Shown one piece after another: positions 10,801 to 17,621 of a DNA stretch of 20,889 nt. The translations under genes were made by a program, and so were the position numbers. Each line of letters starts with the position of its first letter. Position 1 is the first letter of the stretch. Source of the stretch: Rachicladosporium sp. CCFEE 5018 (taxonomy: Eukaryota > Ascomycota > Dothideomycetes > Cladosporiales > Cladosporiaceae); assembly GCA_002077045.2 (NCBI GenBank), contig NAEU01000740.1:1-20889 (forward strand). Reading direction: 5' to 3'. The notes under the pieces were generated by a model. It had not been told where the DNA came from. It ran no database searches and saw only the letters and a list, made by a program, of their open reading frames with translations.

Positions 10801-11084
10801 AAGTAGCGGGAGACCAGCTCAATGGTGGCGACATTCGTGTTCTGGCTCGTGTTCTTGTAGTTGTAAAGCCCGTCTTTGACAGCTTTGCCTTTCTTCTGAT
10901 CTACACCCAGCTTGACGAACAGCTTCATCACCGGCTCAAGCTGGGCGATAGTGCTATTACGCGTCCGCTTAGAGGTGACATGTTCGTGCAGCACAGAGAA
11001 GGCTGCCTGTGGCTGCTCCACGCCGATGAGCTCCTCAGCCCGCTTGAGAACATTCTCAGGGCGGGTGTGCGGTGGAGGAGGCAT
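7821..11084 (-). CDS. TIF32: Eukaryotic translation initiation factor 3 subunit A (eIF3a/TIF32), single exon
   Basis: Largest scaffold subunit of eIF3, which with the 40S ribosome and eIF2/eIF1/eIF5 assembles the 43S complex and scans mRNA in the cytoplasm. The uninterrupted frame encodes 1087 residues, slightly longer than the yeast protein. The start ATG has A at -3. The N-terminus begins with the conserved MPPPPHTRPENVLKRAEEL and builds a helical repeat region containing RRLCELLRNHLQ (about 217-228). A PCI domain follows (about 430-525, with LFQQLSQVYTDVNIDEVLSLA). A long basic coiled coil begins near 570. The segment KGVDISNLDIDELDSSRIRM and what follows (about 690-790) correspond to the Hcr1-like/spectrin segment that contacts eIF3b and eIF3j. 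A very Glu/Arg/Ala-rich helix (about 815-910) and a disordered Pro/Arg/Gly tail close the protein, ending in two near-copies of AGGAYKPPG. No intron is needed. Divergent from the G-gamma gene. Confidence 0.97.
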   Translation of the reverse strand: MPPPPHTRPENVLKRAEELIGVEQPQAAFSVLHEHVTSKRTRNSTIAQLEPVMKLFVKLGVDQKKGKAVKDGLYNYKNTSQNTNVATIELVSRYFIELAEEKVKAAQEKADQTEAAAAGEGAQGEGENASTSLANIGDLEATETPESILLSTISGEQSRDRTDRAIVTPWLKFLWETYRTVLDIFKNNARLEVMYQTTAHQAFNFCLKYARKTEFRRLCELLRNHLQNAAKYSQQVHAINLSEPETLQRHLDTRFMQLNVAVELELWQEAFKSVEDIHTLLSLSKRSAKNVMMANYFEKLTRIFLVSENYLFHAAAYSRYYNLLSQSARALASGGSKKDNPTNVSDADLSKAASFVLLSALSIPVISTSRSRGALIDTDAVRSNKNTRLTNLLAMNTPPTRAILFKDMLSKDILQRARPEIRNLYNILETDFHPKSICAKVSPILSQLGADEEMRKYVAPLQQVILTRLFQQLSQVYTDVNIDEVLSLAKFPDPFQIDAVGIEKFIMNGCKKGDLSIRVDHSTGVLTFDSDVFSSAKAMQPGAGGGSAEADSGSVQRLQSTPAEIVRSQLTRLSKALYQAVQYVDPAFNKERLEAKLASLKRAEAGFEKEHQELLARREAIQKRKETFASAEAARKRDEDQKRKTRQQELQAAESQRLAQETKDREERRIMAERKRVQREEVEKQLKELQQGVKGVDISNLDIDELDSSRIRMLKLQALEKEKNEMGDKLRVTSKRLDHLERAYRKEEIKHLAEDYEVQRKEDYTAWETAKNETMRSAEEKHKEDVSLKHRLSRLVTPYETFRKDITEQRHADFEKRRKAAERELNAQMDKRRKEVRDAREAERRRAEEEERRIAEEEEARIREEEEAERAAEEKRAKDAEAKAEAEKRREERMEAARKQREREEEAERNRLLRKQGASAPAARTFERGPERAAAEPESRGPPKIALAPRDGAKLTWREREALKAKGELPESAPAAAAAPAAEPAADESAAPKRSGYLPPALRGKAPGADAAPPREESRDGAKPTERWAPRPRPGRGERTESPATGADRWQRGAPREERKESPAPAAGGAYKPPGAGGAYRPPQGRN

Positions 11085-11688
11085 GATGGGTGGTCGTGTA
11101 GCCGCTTAGCGCGGGTGTGCTCGTGTCGGGAGTTCAGTCGATGGCCAGTGATGAGTGTCGTCTCAGTTGTAATGCTATCTTCCTCCTGTGTGAATGCTAT
11201 GATGCCTGCCAAGTGAGTCAGAAATGCAATGCCGCCTCTATCTCGCAGCCGATGCTGAATTTGAGGACACACGGGAAATGTGCGGGAGTGGTCCGTGTCG
11301 AAATGATGCCTCAGGCGGATTGATCTCAATCTTGCTTCCTCGAGTGAACCTGTCGACAGGTCTCTCTCAGCACACACAATAACCTCAGTACAGTGCTACA
11401 GTATGACGAGTCGCACACAAACACTCTCGACGTCGAATTAACCCATCGCCCACACGCTAGCCATCACTCTGCATATTCCCATTTCCCAGAGTGAGCGGTG
11501 TGTACGGTCTTGGCACTTCCAATCCCACTAGTCCACATTCAGCCTCTTAGCATTGGGTAGCGAACTCTAGACCCGCGCTCCTCTCCCTCGCCTACGCCCT
11601 CCCATCACATTGAACGCCGCTGGTTGCACGACACCCGCACTCCCGACACGCCAGACACTCCACCACACACGCGAACAAATCTCACATC

Positions 11689-11694
11689 CACGTG
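11689..11694. promoter_or_regulatory. CACGTG E-box palindrome
   Basis: This is a perfect CACGTG within the eIF3a/G-gamma divergent spacer. It is the core site of bHLH factors such as NUC-1/Pho4 and Cbf1, and of some bZIP factors. The hexamer also occurs by chance inside coding DNA of this window (near 9880 and 10610 in eIF3a, near 20586 in the HET gene), so only its promoter position makes it of interest. Confidence 0.35.
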
Positions 11695-11829
11695 CCGAGC
11701 ACGCCGTCGCTCGTTTCAGCAACGCGAAGTAGGCACTGCACGGAGGGTGTGGGCGGGTTGTTTGTGAAGGAGGTTGCTTGCTTGCTTTACTGTCCTCGGA
11801 CAAGGACGTGAAGAGAAGTTCGCAGTCGC

Positions 11830-12018
11830 ATGTGCTGTACCTCCCCTACTGCACACTCGTACGTCGCACAGTACCAGACATTGGTAGATTGGGTCGGGAC
11901 TGCGCTGACCGCGAATAGTTCTCGTCAGCTTGTCTCAGCAGTGAACACGGCTGCTGCATTCCGACCACGCAATCTCCGCGACTCACTTCGACCTTGCCAT
12001 TCTTATCTACGCGACTGA
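11830..12018 (+). other. Upstream open reading frame in the G-gamma leader (62 codons)
   Basis: An ATG at 11830 opens a frame that stops at 12018, 36 nt before the G-gamma ATG. It is the only plus-strand ATG between 11830 and 12055. The peptide shows no family features. Its start has C at -3, a weak context, whereas the main start has C-A-A-C before the ATG with A at -3. If the transcript begins upstream of 11830 this would act as a leaky-scanning upstream ORF. A leader intron or a downstream transcription start could remove it. Confidence 0.35.
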
Positions 12019-12054
12019 GCGACACGCACGCAGTGAAGAGCAAGACAGGACAAC

Positions 12055-12462
12055 ATGTCCGCGCCGTATGAGATTCGCACCAACGACAACGGCAAGAGCA
12101 AGAAGCAGTCCATGGCGGAACTTAAGCTTAGACGGCTTACTGAGCTGAACCAGCGCCTGCAGGAGGATTTGAATAGAAGACGGATACCTGTGTCTGAGGC
12201 GGCTATGGAGTGAGTGCTTGATCTGCGTGATGCGATGCGCGAGTATGATCTTCACCTCGGACTAGATACTAATGCTTGACAGCCTGATCGCATTCACGGA
12301 CAAGGAGCCAAAGGACTTCATGGTACCGAGCCGATGGGGTACAGTGAGTGGATGAATCACCGCCGGCTTCACTACGGCAAGTACTGACTTTCAACTTAGA
12401 TTGACAAGCGAGAGGACCCATACGCGCCGCAACAATCGAATGGCTGTTGCTCGGTGATGTAA
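12055..12462 (+). CDS. gng-1: Heterotrimeric G-protein gamma subunit, three exons
   Basis: Membrane-anchored partner of the G-beta subunit; the dimer signals downstream of fungal GPCRs in mating, growth and conidiation. Exons are 12055-12209, 12283-12343 and 12400-12462. Introns of 73 and 56 nt begin GTGAGT and end in CAG/TAG, with TACTAATGC and ACTGAC branch-like sites. The spliced protein is 92 residues, the usual fungal length. The N-terminal helix carries the family core KKQSMAELKLRRLTELNQRL, which forms the coiled coil with G-beta. The middle has DFMVPSRWG, matching the family's DFMVPS-WG. The C-terminus is CCSVM: Cys89 is the CaaX cysteine, terminal Met predicts farnesylation, and Cys88 is placed for palmitoylation as in yeast Ste18. 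No ordinary gene caller keeping only long frames would show this gene, because each exon is short. Confidence 0.95.
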
Positions 12463-13815
12463 CGAAGGCCATCACCATGCACCTACAGCTTTCAATGTGC
12501 GCTGCGAGGTCCGAACTTACATTGAGAGGGTGACGGCACTTTAGGTGGTTTGCACATAGCATCGGCGTTTTGGGATTGGCGGCTTCATCTGCGCACTGAG
12601 CGAATTTCCCCAGCACAACTTCATCACTCCAAGCACAAGACGGCTCGGCGAACACACTGCGCGAATGAATCACGAGAAGTGTGTCTGAGCGATTCGCCGT
12701 GCTAAGCCGATCCTGCGGGATCCGAGCAGCAGCGACGCGCCGAGCGAGCCCGGCTTGCAAGGGGAGATTGTGGCATATTGGACGATGATGTATGAGTACC
12801 TTAATTCTGAGTGGCGCTTGTCATTCTACTTACTTACCTACCTAACGCTCGTCGAGACATTCGCATGTGTAAATGCCTGGGTGACTACCTTACAATCACT
12901 TGGAGCCGAGAAGGGGACACGGCAGTCGGCGCTTGACCGACCCCTCACGCGAGTGACAAAAGAAGCGGATCACTCGATAAAAGCTCACCATCGGCACTGC
13001 TCGTATGCACTGCATTGCAATAATGAAGAGCTGTCAGTGCAAGCTAGGAGAGCGTCCGGAGGGACAGTACTCTCTGCAACACCGAGCCTACCAACCCAGT
13101 GTTGCAGTGCTGCGTATATCAGCATTATCGAAGATGGTGAGTTACTGAGTGGTCCGCTTCTTCTGGCGTTCGCGTGCCCCTCTCTCAGGGGTTCCAGCTG
13201 CAGGGCATGGTGTCTCCCATGAAACGGGACATCAGCATCTGGAGCTTACAGCTCACGAGCAACACATGCCACGCCCATTACCCGTTGTAGACCGCCTCGT
13301 GACATGATCACTGTAATCGCCATCTTACATGACATGGGTATCATTATGAAGAGATGCGCTTTCGTCGCGAGATCGAGATCAAGATACCTTAGCCCCCCCA
13401 TGCAGCCGACCCCACCTCGCGTCTCGTCCGCAGCCGGAGCTTGATCGTCCAGCAGCTGTGCTGTGCAGCTGTGTAGTCATAGCAAGTCACAATCACGTCT
13501 CAGCACCTATGTAACCCAACCTATACTGTTCTCATTGTCTGAAAATCCTACCGAAATTGTTTGCGAGGATAAGAGTCAGAAGTGCAAAGTCGTCAGCTGC
13601 CTGGGCGCGATCAGCTGATGCGCTTTGTCTTCACGAGCTGCGCCTACGAAACGCCGCTTTGAGACAACTATACACGCTGCACGAAAGCGCCAGGCAGTCA
13701 ACGACGGAAGCTGTTGCAGTACACGAAGCACTCCCAACCATCACATAACGCAATACCGTCGCATCTCCAACCCATAGCGCCGCCACCTCCATCCCAGCCA
13801 TCGCAACCCCTCCAC
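12463..13815. other. 1.35 kb spacer: G-gamma 3' region and BCAS3-like promoter, no gene seen
   Basis: The spacer lies between two plus-strand genes. It holds a short TACT/TACC run (12827-12842), and two CAGCTG palindromes 7 bp apart (13453-13458 and 13466-13471) that would lie upstream of the BCAS3-like gene. A 14-codon upstream ORF begins with the ATG at 13618 and stops at 13662. The longest open frame (12755-13222, plus) starts with TTG and resembles no family. No tRNA box pair or 5S signature was convincing. Confidence 0.5.
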
Positions 13816-16800
13816 ATGCCCCCCGCCCCCGCCTCCGACCCCGACGACACCCAGTTCTCCGCAATCAAGAACTCACTCAAGCCCGCAGCAGGCAAGAAGA
13901 AGCCGAAGAAGATTGCAGCGGCTAAGAAGAAGAAGAATGTCACGCCTTGGACAGACCCGGAAGATACGGCTTCACCTCGATCGGTAACACCCAGCCCGCC
14001 TGTGCATAATGGCGTATCGTTGGCGGACCAGGAGATGACGCCTCCGATGAGCGAGCCTGAGCTGGAGAGAGAGGTGGAAGTGGTGTTGGATGAGGAGTTT
14101 GGGCCGACGCTGAGTAGGGAAATGGGCGAGATGGCTGCTCTGGGCTGGGACGAAGAGGCGGACGATGCAGCGCATGGAGAGGGAAAAGGGTTGTTTGATG
14201 AATTGGACGAGGAGGTTGCGGTGTATGAGGAGCCTGAGATACCTGTGGAACAGCCAGAGTACCATCAGAGAGCTCTATCGCCTATGCCTCGCCCCTCATT
14301 CGTCGACCGGCCACGCAACTTCGAAGATGCTTCGCCTCCTCCTGCGGTCTCTCCGCCACCCCAGACTCACGATCTGCCCATTCAGCGTACTCGCCCAGAC
14401 ACCTCCCGCCGAACGAGCCATACCTCAGACCGCCTTCGCCGCGAATCGGCTACTATGCCCAAACCCCCACCACCCCGGCATCGCCCCTCCTCTTTCCTCG
14501 AACCCGCCAATCCTCCGCATCTCATGCAAAATCACTATTTCTCGCTCCCTGGACTTGACTATGGTAACAAGGCTGCGCCCTCAGGCAAGCCAGCAGGCAG
14601 CGATCACTACTGCTGTACCTTTGACTCCTTCACCTCGAGCGGAGATGCAGCTTCGGCAGGAAAGGCAAGAGATGCGTTACTGGTGGGATGGGCAGGCGGG
14701 CTAGATGTGTATAGGGTACTTAAAGAGAAGCTTGAGATTGTTGGGCGATTAGAGGGGCTGAGGGGAGGTGTGGTGGAGGCGAAGGTATTGCCGAGCAGTA
14801 TCGCAGGCTCAGCATGGGCAGATCTGCGGCCGCTGATTGCTGTGGTTGTGCATGGACGTGTTACACCGAGTCCGGACGAATCGATAGTCGATGCGAGAAA
14901 ACGGCGAAGTGAAGACGATAAGTGGCAGACGACTGTGGAGGTCTACTCGCTGCAAAGTCAAACTTGTGTGGCGACATTGTATACGAGTGCGCCTATAAGT
15001 GCTGCTAAGGGCGTGCATGGCTCATTGCCAGAAGTGCCAGCACCAGTGGGAGATCTGAGGGTAGACGTGAAGGGCAAGTTCGTCACAGTTGCCTCTGGGA
15101 CAAGTGGCGAGGTTTATGTCTTCACCGCCCAATCGAGCGACGAGGATGAGGAGCCAGCATTCCGCTGCATTGGCAAGTACTGGACTACTCTGCAATCTCG
15201 GCTAGACGCTCAAATGCGACCGAGCACCGCGAAGGACTCCGCATCGCGCAGCACCACGGAACCTCCAACCGCACCATTGCTCAGCCTAAGCGGACGATGG
15301 CTGATTACAGTACCGCCGAACTCGTCTTCGAGGATTGGCATGCATGCACGAGTTGCACCTCCAGTCGGCGGACAATCGACGCCCGGTGGCAGTGACCACG
15401 TCGCGCCAGCACAGCCAAACCCATCAATCGACGTTGTCGGTCTCAATGCCGAAGGCGTCCTAGCTAGATATTCACGCCAGGCTGCTCAAGAGATCTTGAA
15501 GGTCTCTCGCATGGGTATTGAGATGGGCAAGGCTGGTTGGAGCGAGTTCACGCATCCCTCGCCGCCGAATCAGACACCGCAAACGCAACCCCAGAGTAGC
15601 GAAGCCGGCTTTCCACCCGCGCAAGGGAATGATGATGAAAAGCCTCGGACTGTCAAGGAGCCTGCTGTTGTGGCTATCATCGACCTTGAAAGGTTGGCAG
15701 ATGCTGCGGAGCGCGGGCAGAAGAGCTTACCATCTTACCTTGCGACCTTCCTGCTGGAGGACGGATGTAACTTCGTCTCATTGTCTGAAGATGGTTTGCA
15801 GCTGTTGACAACCAGCCGGACTGGAGAAGCATCGCATGTCTGGGACTTGCGGCATGTAGCACATGGCAGTACGGACGCCGCTGCTGTCGAAGACGGCGAA
15901 GCAGTCACCGGTCCGCATGTCAGGCGTGTCCATGGCATGGTCCGCAATACGCAGTCGGTAGTTGTGGACGCCATATGGGCGCGAGATGATAGCTTTGTCG
16001 CGCTACTCACTACACATGGCACCGTTCATCTCAATGAGATCACAAAGCGCAGTCATGATGAGCAGAAGCGCCGGCGGAGAAGCACTGCTGCTACTAGCAG
16101 CCGCGCAGAGAAAGCCGCTCCGGTCGTCAGCGTCTCGCACAGCGTTTCCCCGCCCAGCAGAAATGGCTTCCTCGGCGGGTTGCGCTCATGGGGAGCGACA
16201 GTAAGCTCCCAGGTCAACACTATCCGCTCTACGACTTCTAACGTCGGTCTCGGAATTCCTACAACTTTCGCCGGCTTCCGGGAGGCCACCGGTGCAGGCG
16301 CAGCAATGGGTAGCCGCGCTGTGGCCCGCGGCATTAGCACAGGCTACAGCGTCGCCAAGACGGGCATGGGCGATATGTGGCACGCAGACGACAACAAGAT
16401 ACGGCGTAAGGAGCTAATTGACATCACTCGCACCGGCGCGATCAGGTGGCAGCGTGGTCGAAGCGGGCTCGCTGTAGCCGTCACCTGCGGTGGCAAAGTC
16501 TATGTTTATCCTGTGCAGCGCGTCACAAGACTGCGAGGCGACACTGAATGGACTGGTCTGAAAGCCGAAAAAGCGATCAAGAACGGCATGCGGGAGTTCA
16601 CACTCCCCAACATCACAACGCCCGCGTCTCGCCCTTCAACAGCAGACTCAAGCTGCATAGCTCAAGGACCACATGGCTTCTGGTCCCTGCGCCCTTCCTC
16701 GACCTCCACCGTCCGTGCTCAACAAGCAAACACTGGCGCTGAGGGCAGCGACAGGATGAGGTATGAAACCAATCCACCGTACTGCCCTTTCTACATCGAC

Positions 16801-17334
16801 CACCGAGTATCGATGTACACTTACGACTCCCATCTTGCGACCTCCTCCAGCCAACGCACCGTCCGCCTCACTTCCTCTCCGGCTACCACAGCCTCAAACT
16901 TCCACACCCGCGGCTACTACGCCTCAGAAACCGAGCCATGGTGTTTCGGCGCCCCGCTCCCTCCCCTCACAAAACTCAACGACGCCACGTCCTCCTCCCA
17001 CGCTAGTTTCGCGTCCTCCCCCGAGCCCGACGACGAGCCAGATACCGAGCCTGATGCGCTGCTGGACTTTAGTCCGCAGGAAGTCATCTCTGCGGCCGAG
17101 CAGCTTGGCGGGTTTGGCGTGACGAGCTCGGAGGACGAGCCGGGCGTGCAGAGCAGGTTAATGGTCAATCCCGCCACATCTGAGATCAGGATCCAGAGTT
17201 CGGTGAAGATTAGGGCGAAAAAGGGAAGGGGTACTGGAGGAGTTGGGAGTGCGAAGAAGGGAAGGAAGGGCCAGGGACAGGGTGGGGATGGGGGATTCGA
17301 TATGCTTGATGAGGACCAGGATGAGTTTTCGTGA
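13816..17334 (+). CDS. WD40 beta-propeller protein, BCAS3-like, single exon
   Basis: Large fungal protein of 1172 residues. The open frame extends 34 codons upstream but begins with TTG and follows an in-frame stop at 13660, so the first ATG (13816) is taken as start. The N-terminus is disordered, with a Lys/Ala cluster (KKKPKKIAAAKKKKN) and acidic and Pro/Ser-rich stretches to about 250. Beta-propeller blades then appear: DALLVGWAGGLDVYRVL (about 287-303), FVSLSEDGLQLLTTSRTGEASHVWDL (split here: FVSLSEDGLQLL, then TTSRTGEASHVWDL; about 653-678), AIWARDDSFVALLTTHGTVHL (about 719-739) and LAVAVTCGGKVYVYPVQ (about 885-901). The pair of blades with DGLQLLT..G..HVWDL and DSFVALLTTHGTVHL is typical of the BCAS3 family, related to the PROPPIN/Atg18 propellers. 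Human BCAS3 works with PHAF1 at the phagophore and in cell polarity. The C-terminus is basic, Gly/Lys-rich, ending acidic. Fungal function unknown to me. Family call moderate. Confidence 0.68.
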   Translation: MPPAPASDPDDTQFSAIKNSLKPAAGKKKPKKIAAAKKKKNVTPWTDPEDTASPRSVTPSPPVHNGVSLADQEMTPPMSEPELEREVEVVLDEEFGPTLSREMGEMAALGWDEEADDAAHGEGKGLFDELDEEVAVYEEPEIPVEQPEYHQRALSPMPRPSFVDRPRNFEDASPPPAVSPPPQTHDLPIQRTRPDTSRRTSHTSDRLRRESATMPKPPPPRHRPSSFLEPANPPHLMQNHYFSLPGLDYGNKAAPSGKPAGSDHYCCTFDSFTSSGDAASAGKARDALLVGWAGGLDVYRVLKEKLEIVGRLEGLRGGVVEAKVLPSSIAGSAWADLRPLIAVVVHGRVTPSPDESIVDARKRRSEDDKWQTTVEVYSLQSQTCVATLYTSAPISAAKGVHGSLPEVPAPVGDLRVDVKGKFVTVASGTSGEVYVFTAQSSDEDEEPAFRCIGKYWTTLQSRLDAQMRPSTAKDSASRSTTEPPTAPLLSLSGRWLITVPPNSSSRIGMHARVAPPVGGQSTPGGSDHVAPAQPNPSIDVVGLNAEGVLARYSRQAAQEILKVSRMGIEMGKAGWSEFTHPSPPNQTPQTQPQSSEAGFPPAQGNDDEKPRTVKEPAVVAIIDLERLADAAERGQKSLPSYLATFLLEDGCNFVSLSEDGLQLLTTSRTGEASHVWDLRHVAHGSTDAAAVEDGEAVTGPHVRRVHGMVRNTQSVVVDAIWARDDSFVALLTTHGTVHLNEITKRSHDEQKRRRRSTAATSSRAEKAAPVVSVSHSVSPPSRNGFLGGLRSWGATVSSQVNTIRSTTSNVGLGIPTTFAGFREATGAGAAMGSRAVARGISTGYSVAKTGMGDMWHADDNKIRRKELIDITRTGAIRWQRGRSGLAVAVTCGGKVYVYPVQRVTRLRGDTEWTGLKAEKAIKNGMREFTLPNITTPASRPSTADSSCIAQGPHGFWSLRPSSTSTVRAQQANTGAEGSDRMRYETNPPYCPFYIDHRVSMYTYDSHLATSSSQRTVRLTSSPATTASNFHTRGYYASETEPWCFGAPLPPLTKLNDATSSSHASFASSPEPDDEPDTEPDALLDFSPQEVISAAEQLGGFGVTSSEDEPGVQSRLMVNPATSEIRIQSSVKIRAKKGRGTGGVGSAKKGRKGQGQGGDGGFDMLDEDQDEFS

Positions 17335-17621
17335 GAGCGGGTGATTACGTGTAGGCAGTGGAGGAGCTGGGAAGGGAGTTTGGGATGAGCATTGTACAGG
17401 GTCTGGAACTGCATTTGGAGATACGGGATAGATCGGACGGGTAAGCAGGTGCTCATGGGCGGCTGATGATGACTTTGATGAGAGATATGAACAAGGCGCA
17501 ACTGCCTGCTGATGTGGACTTAGTCCTAGCTTGTAGAGTCCGGCGACGATTCAGTCTTCATCGCATGCAAGTTCTATGATTTCTTGGTGGCAACTTCATC
17601 TGTAGCCCTGTATCGTGGCGG
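17335..17621. other. Convergent 3' spacer
   Basis: This short spacer lies between the BCAS3-like stop and the acetoacetyl-CoA synthetase stop on the opposite strand. It must hold both 3' ends. No further gene or clear processing signal is seen. Confidence 0.55.

Larger units (their letters stand above)
11085..12054. promoter_or_regulatory. Divergent promoter region between eIF3a and the G-protein gamma subunit
   Basis: This 970-bp spacer separates two start codons on opposite strands, so both promoters lie here. On the eIF3a side the minus strand lacks any ATG from 11085 to about 11442, suggesting a leader free of upstream starts. On the other side an upstream ORF precedes the G-gamma start (11830-12018). 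A CACGTG palindrome sits at 11689-11694. No TATA box stands out. No protein-family similarity was seen in the other short frames. Confidence 0.6.

Noticed and set aside
12870..12895. 5S rRNA-like string TGGGTGACTACC
   Set aside because: Only a dozen bases resemble the 5S motif; the rest of the gene is absent on either side.
12755..13222. 155-codon open frame after the G-gamma gene
   Set aside because: Begins with TTG, no motif, and composition like the surrounding non-coding DNA.
13714..13815. 34-codon N-terminal extension of the BCAS3-like protein
   Set aside because: Begins with TTG, and an in-frame stop lies upstream at 13660; the first usable ATG is 13816.
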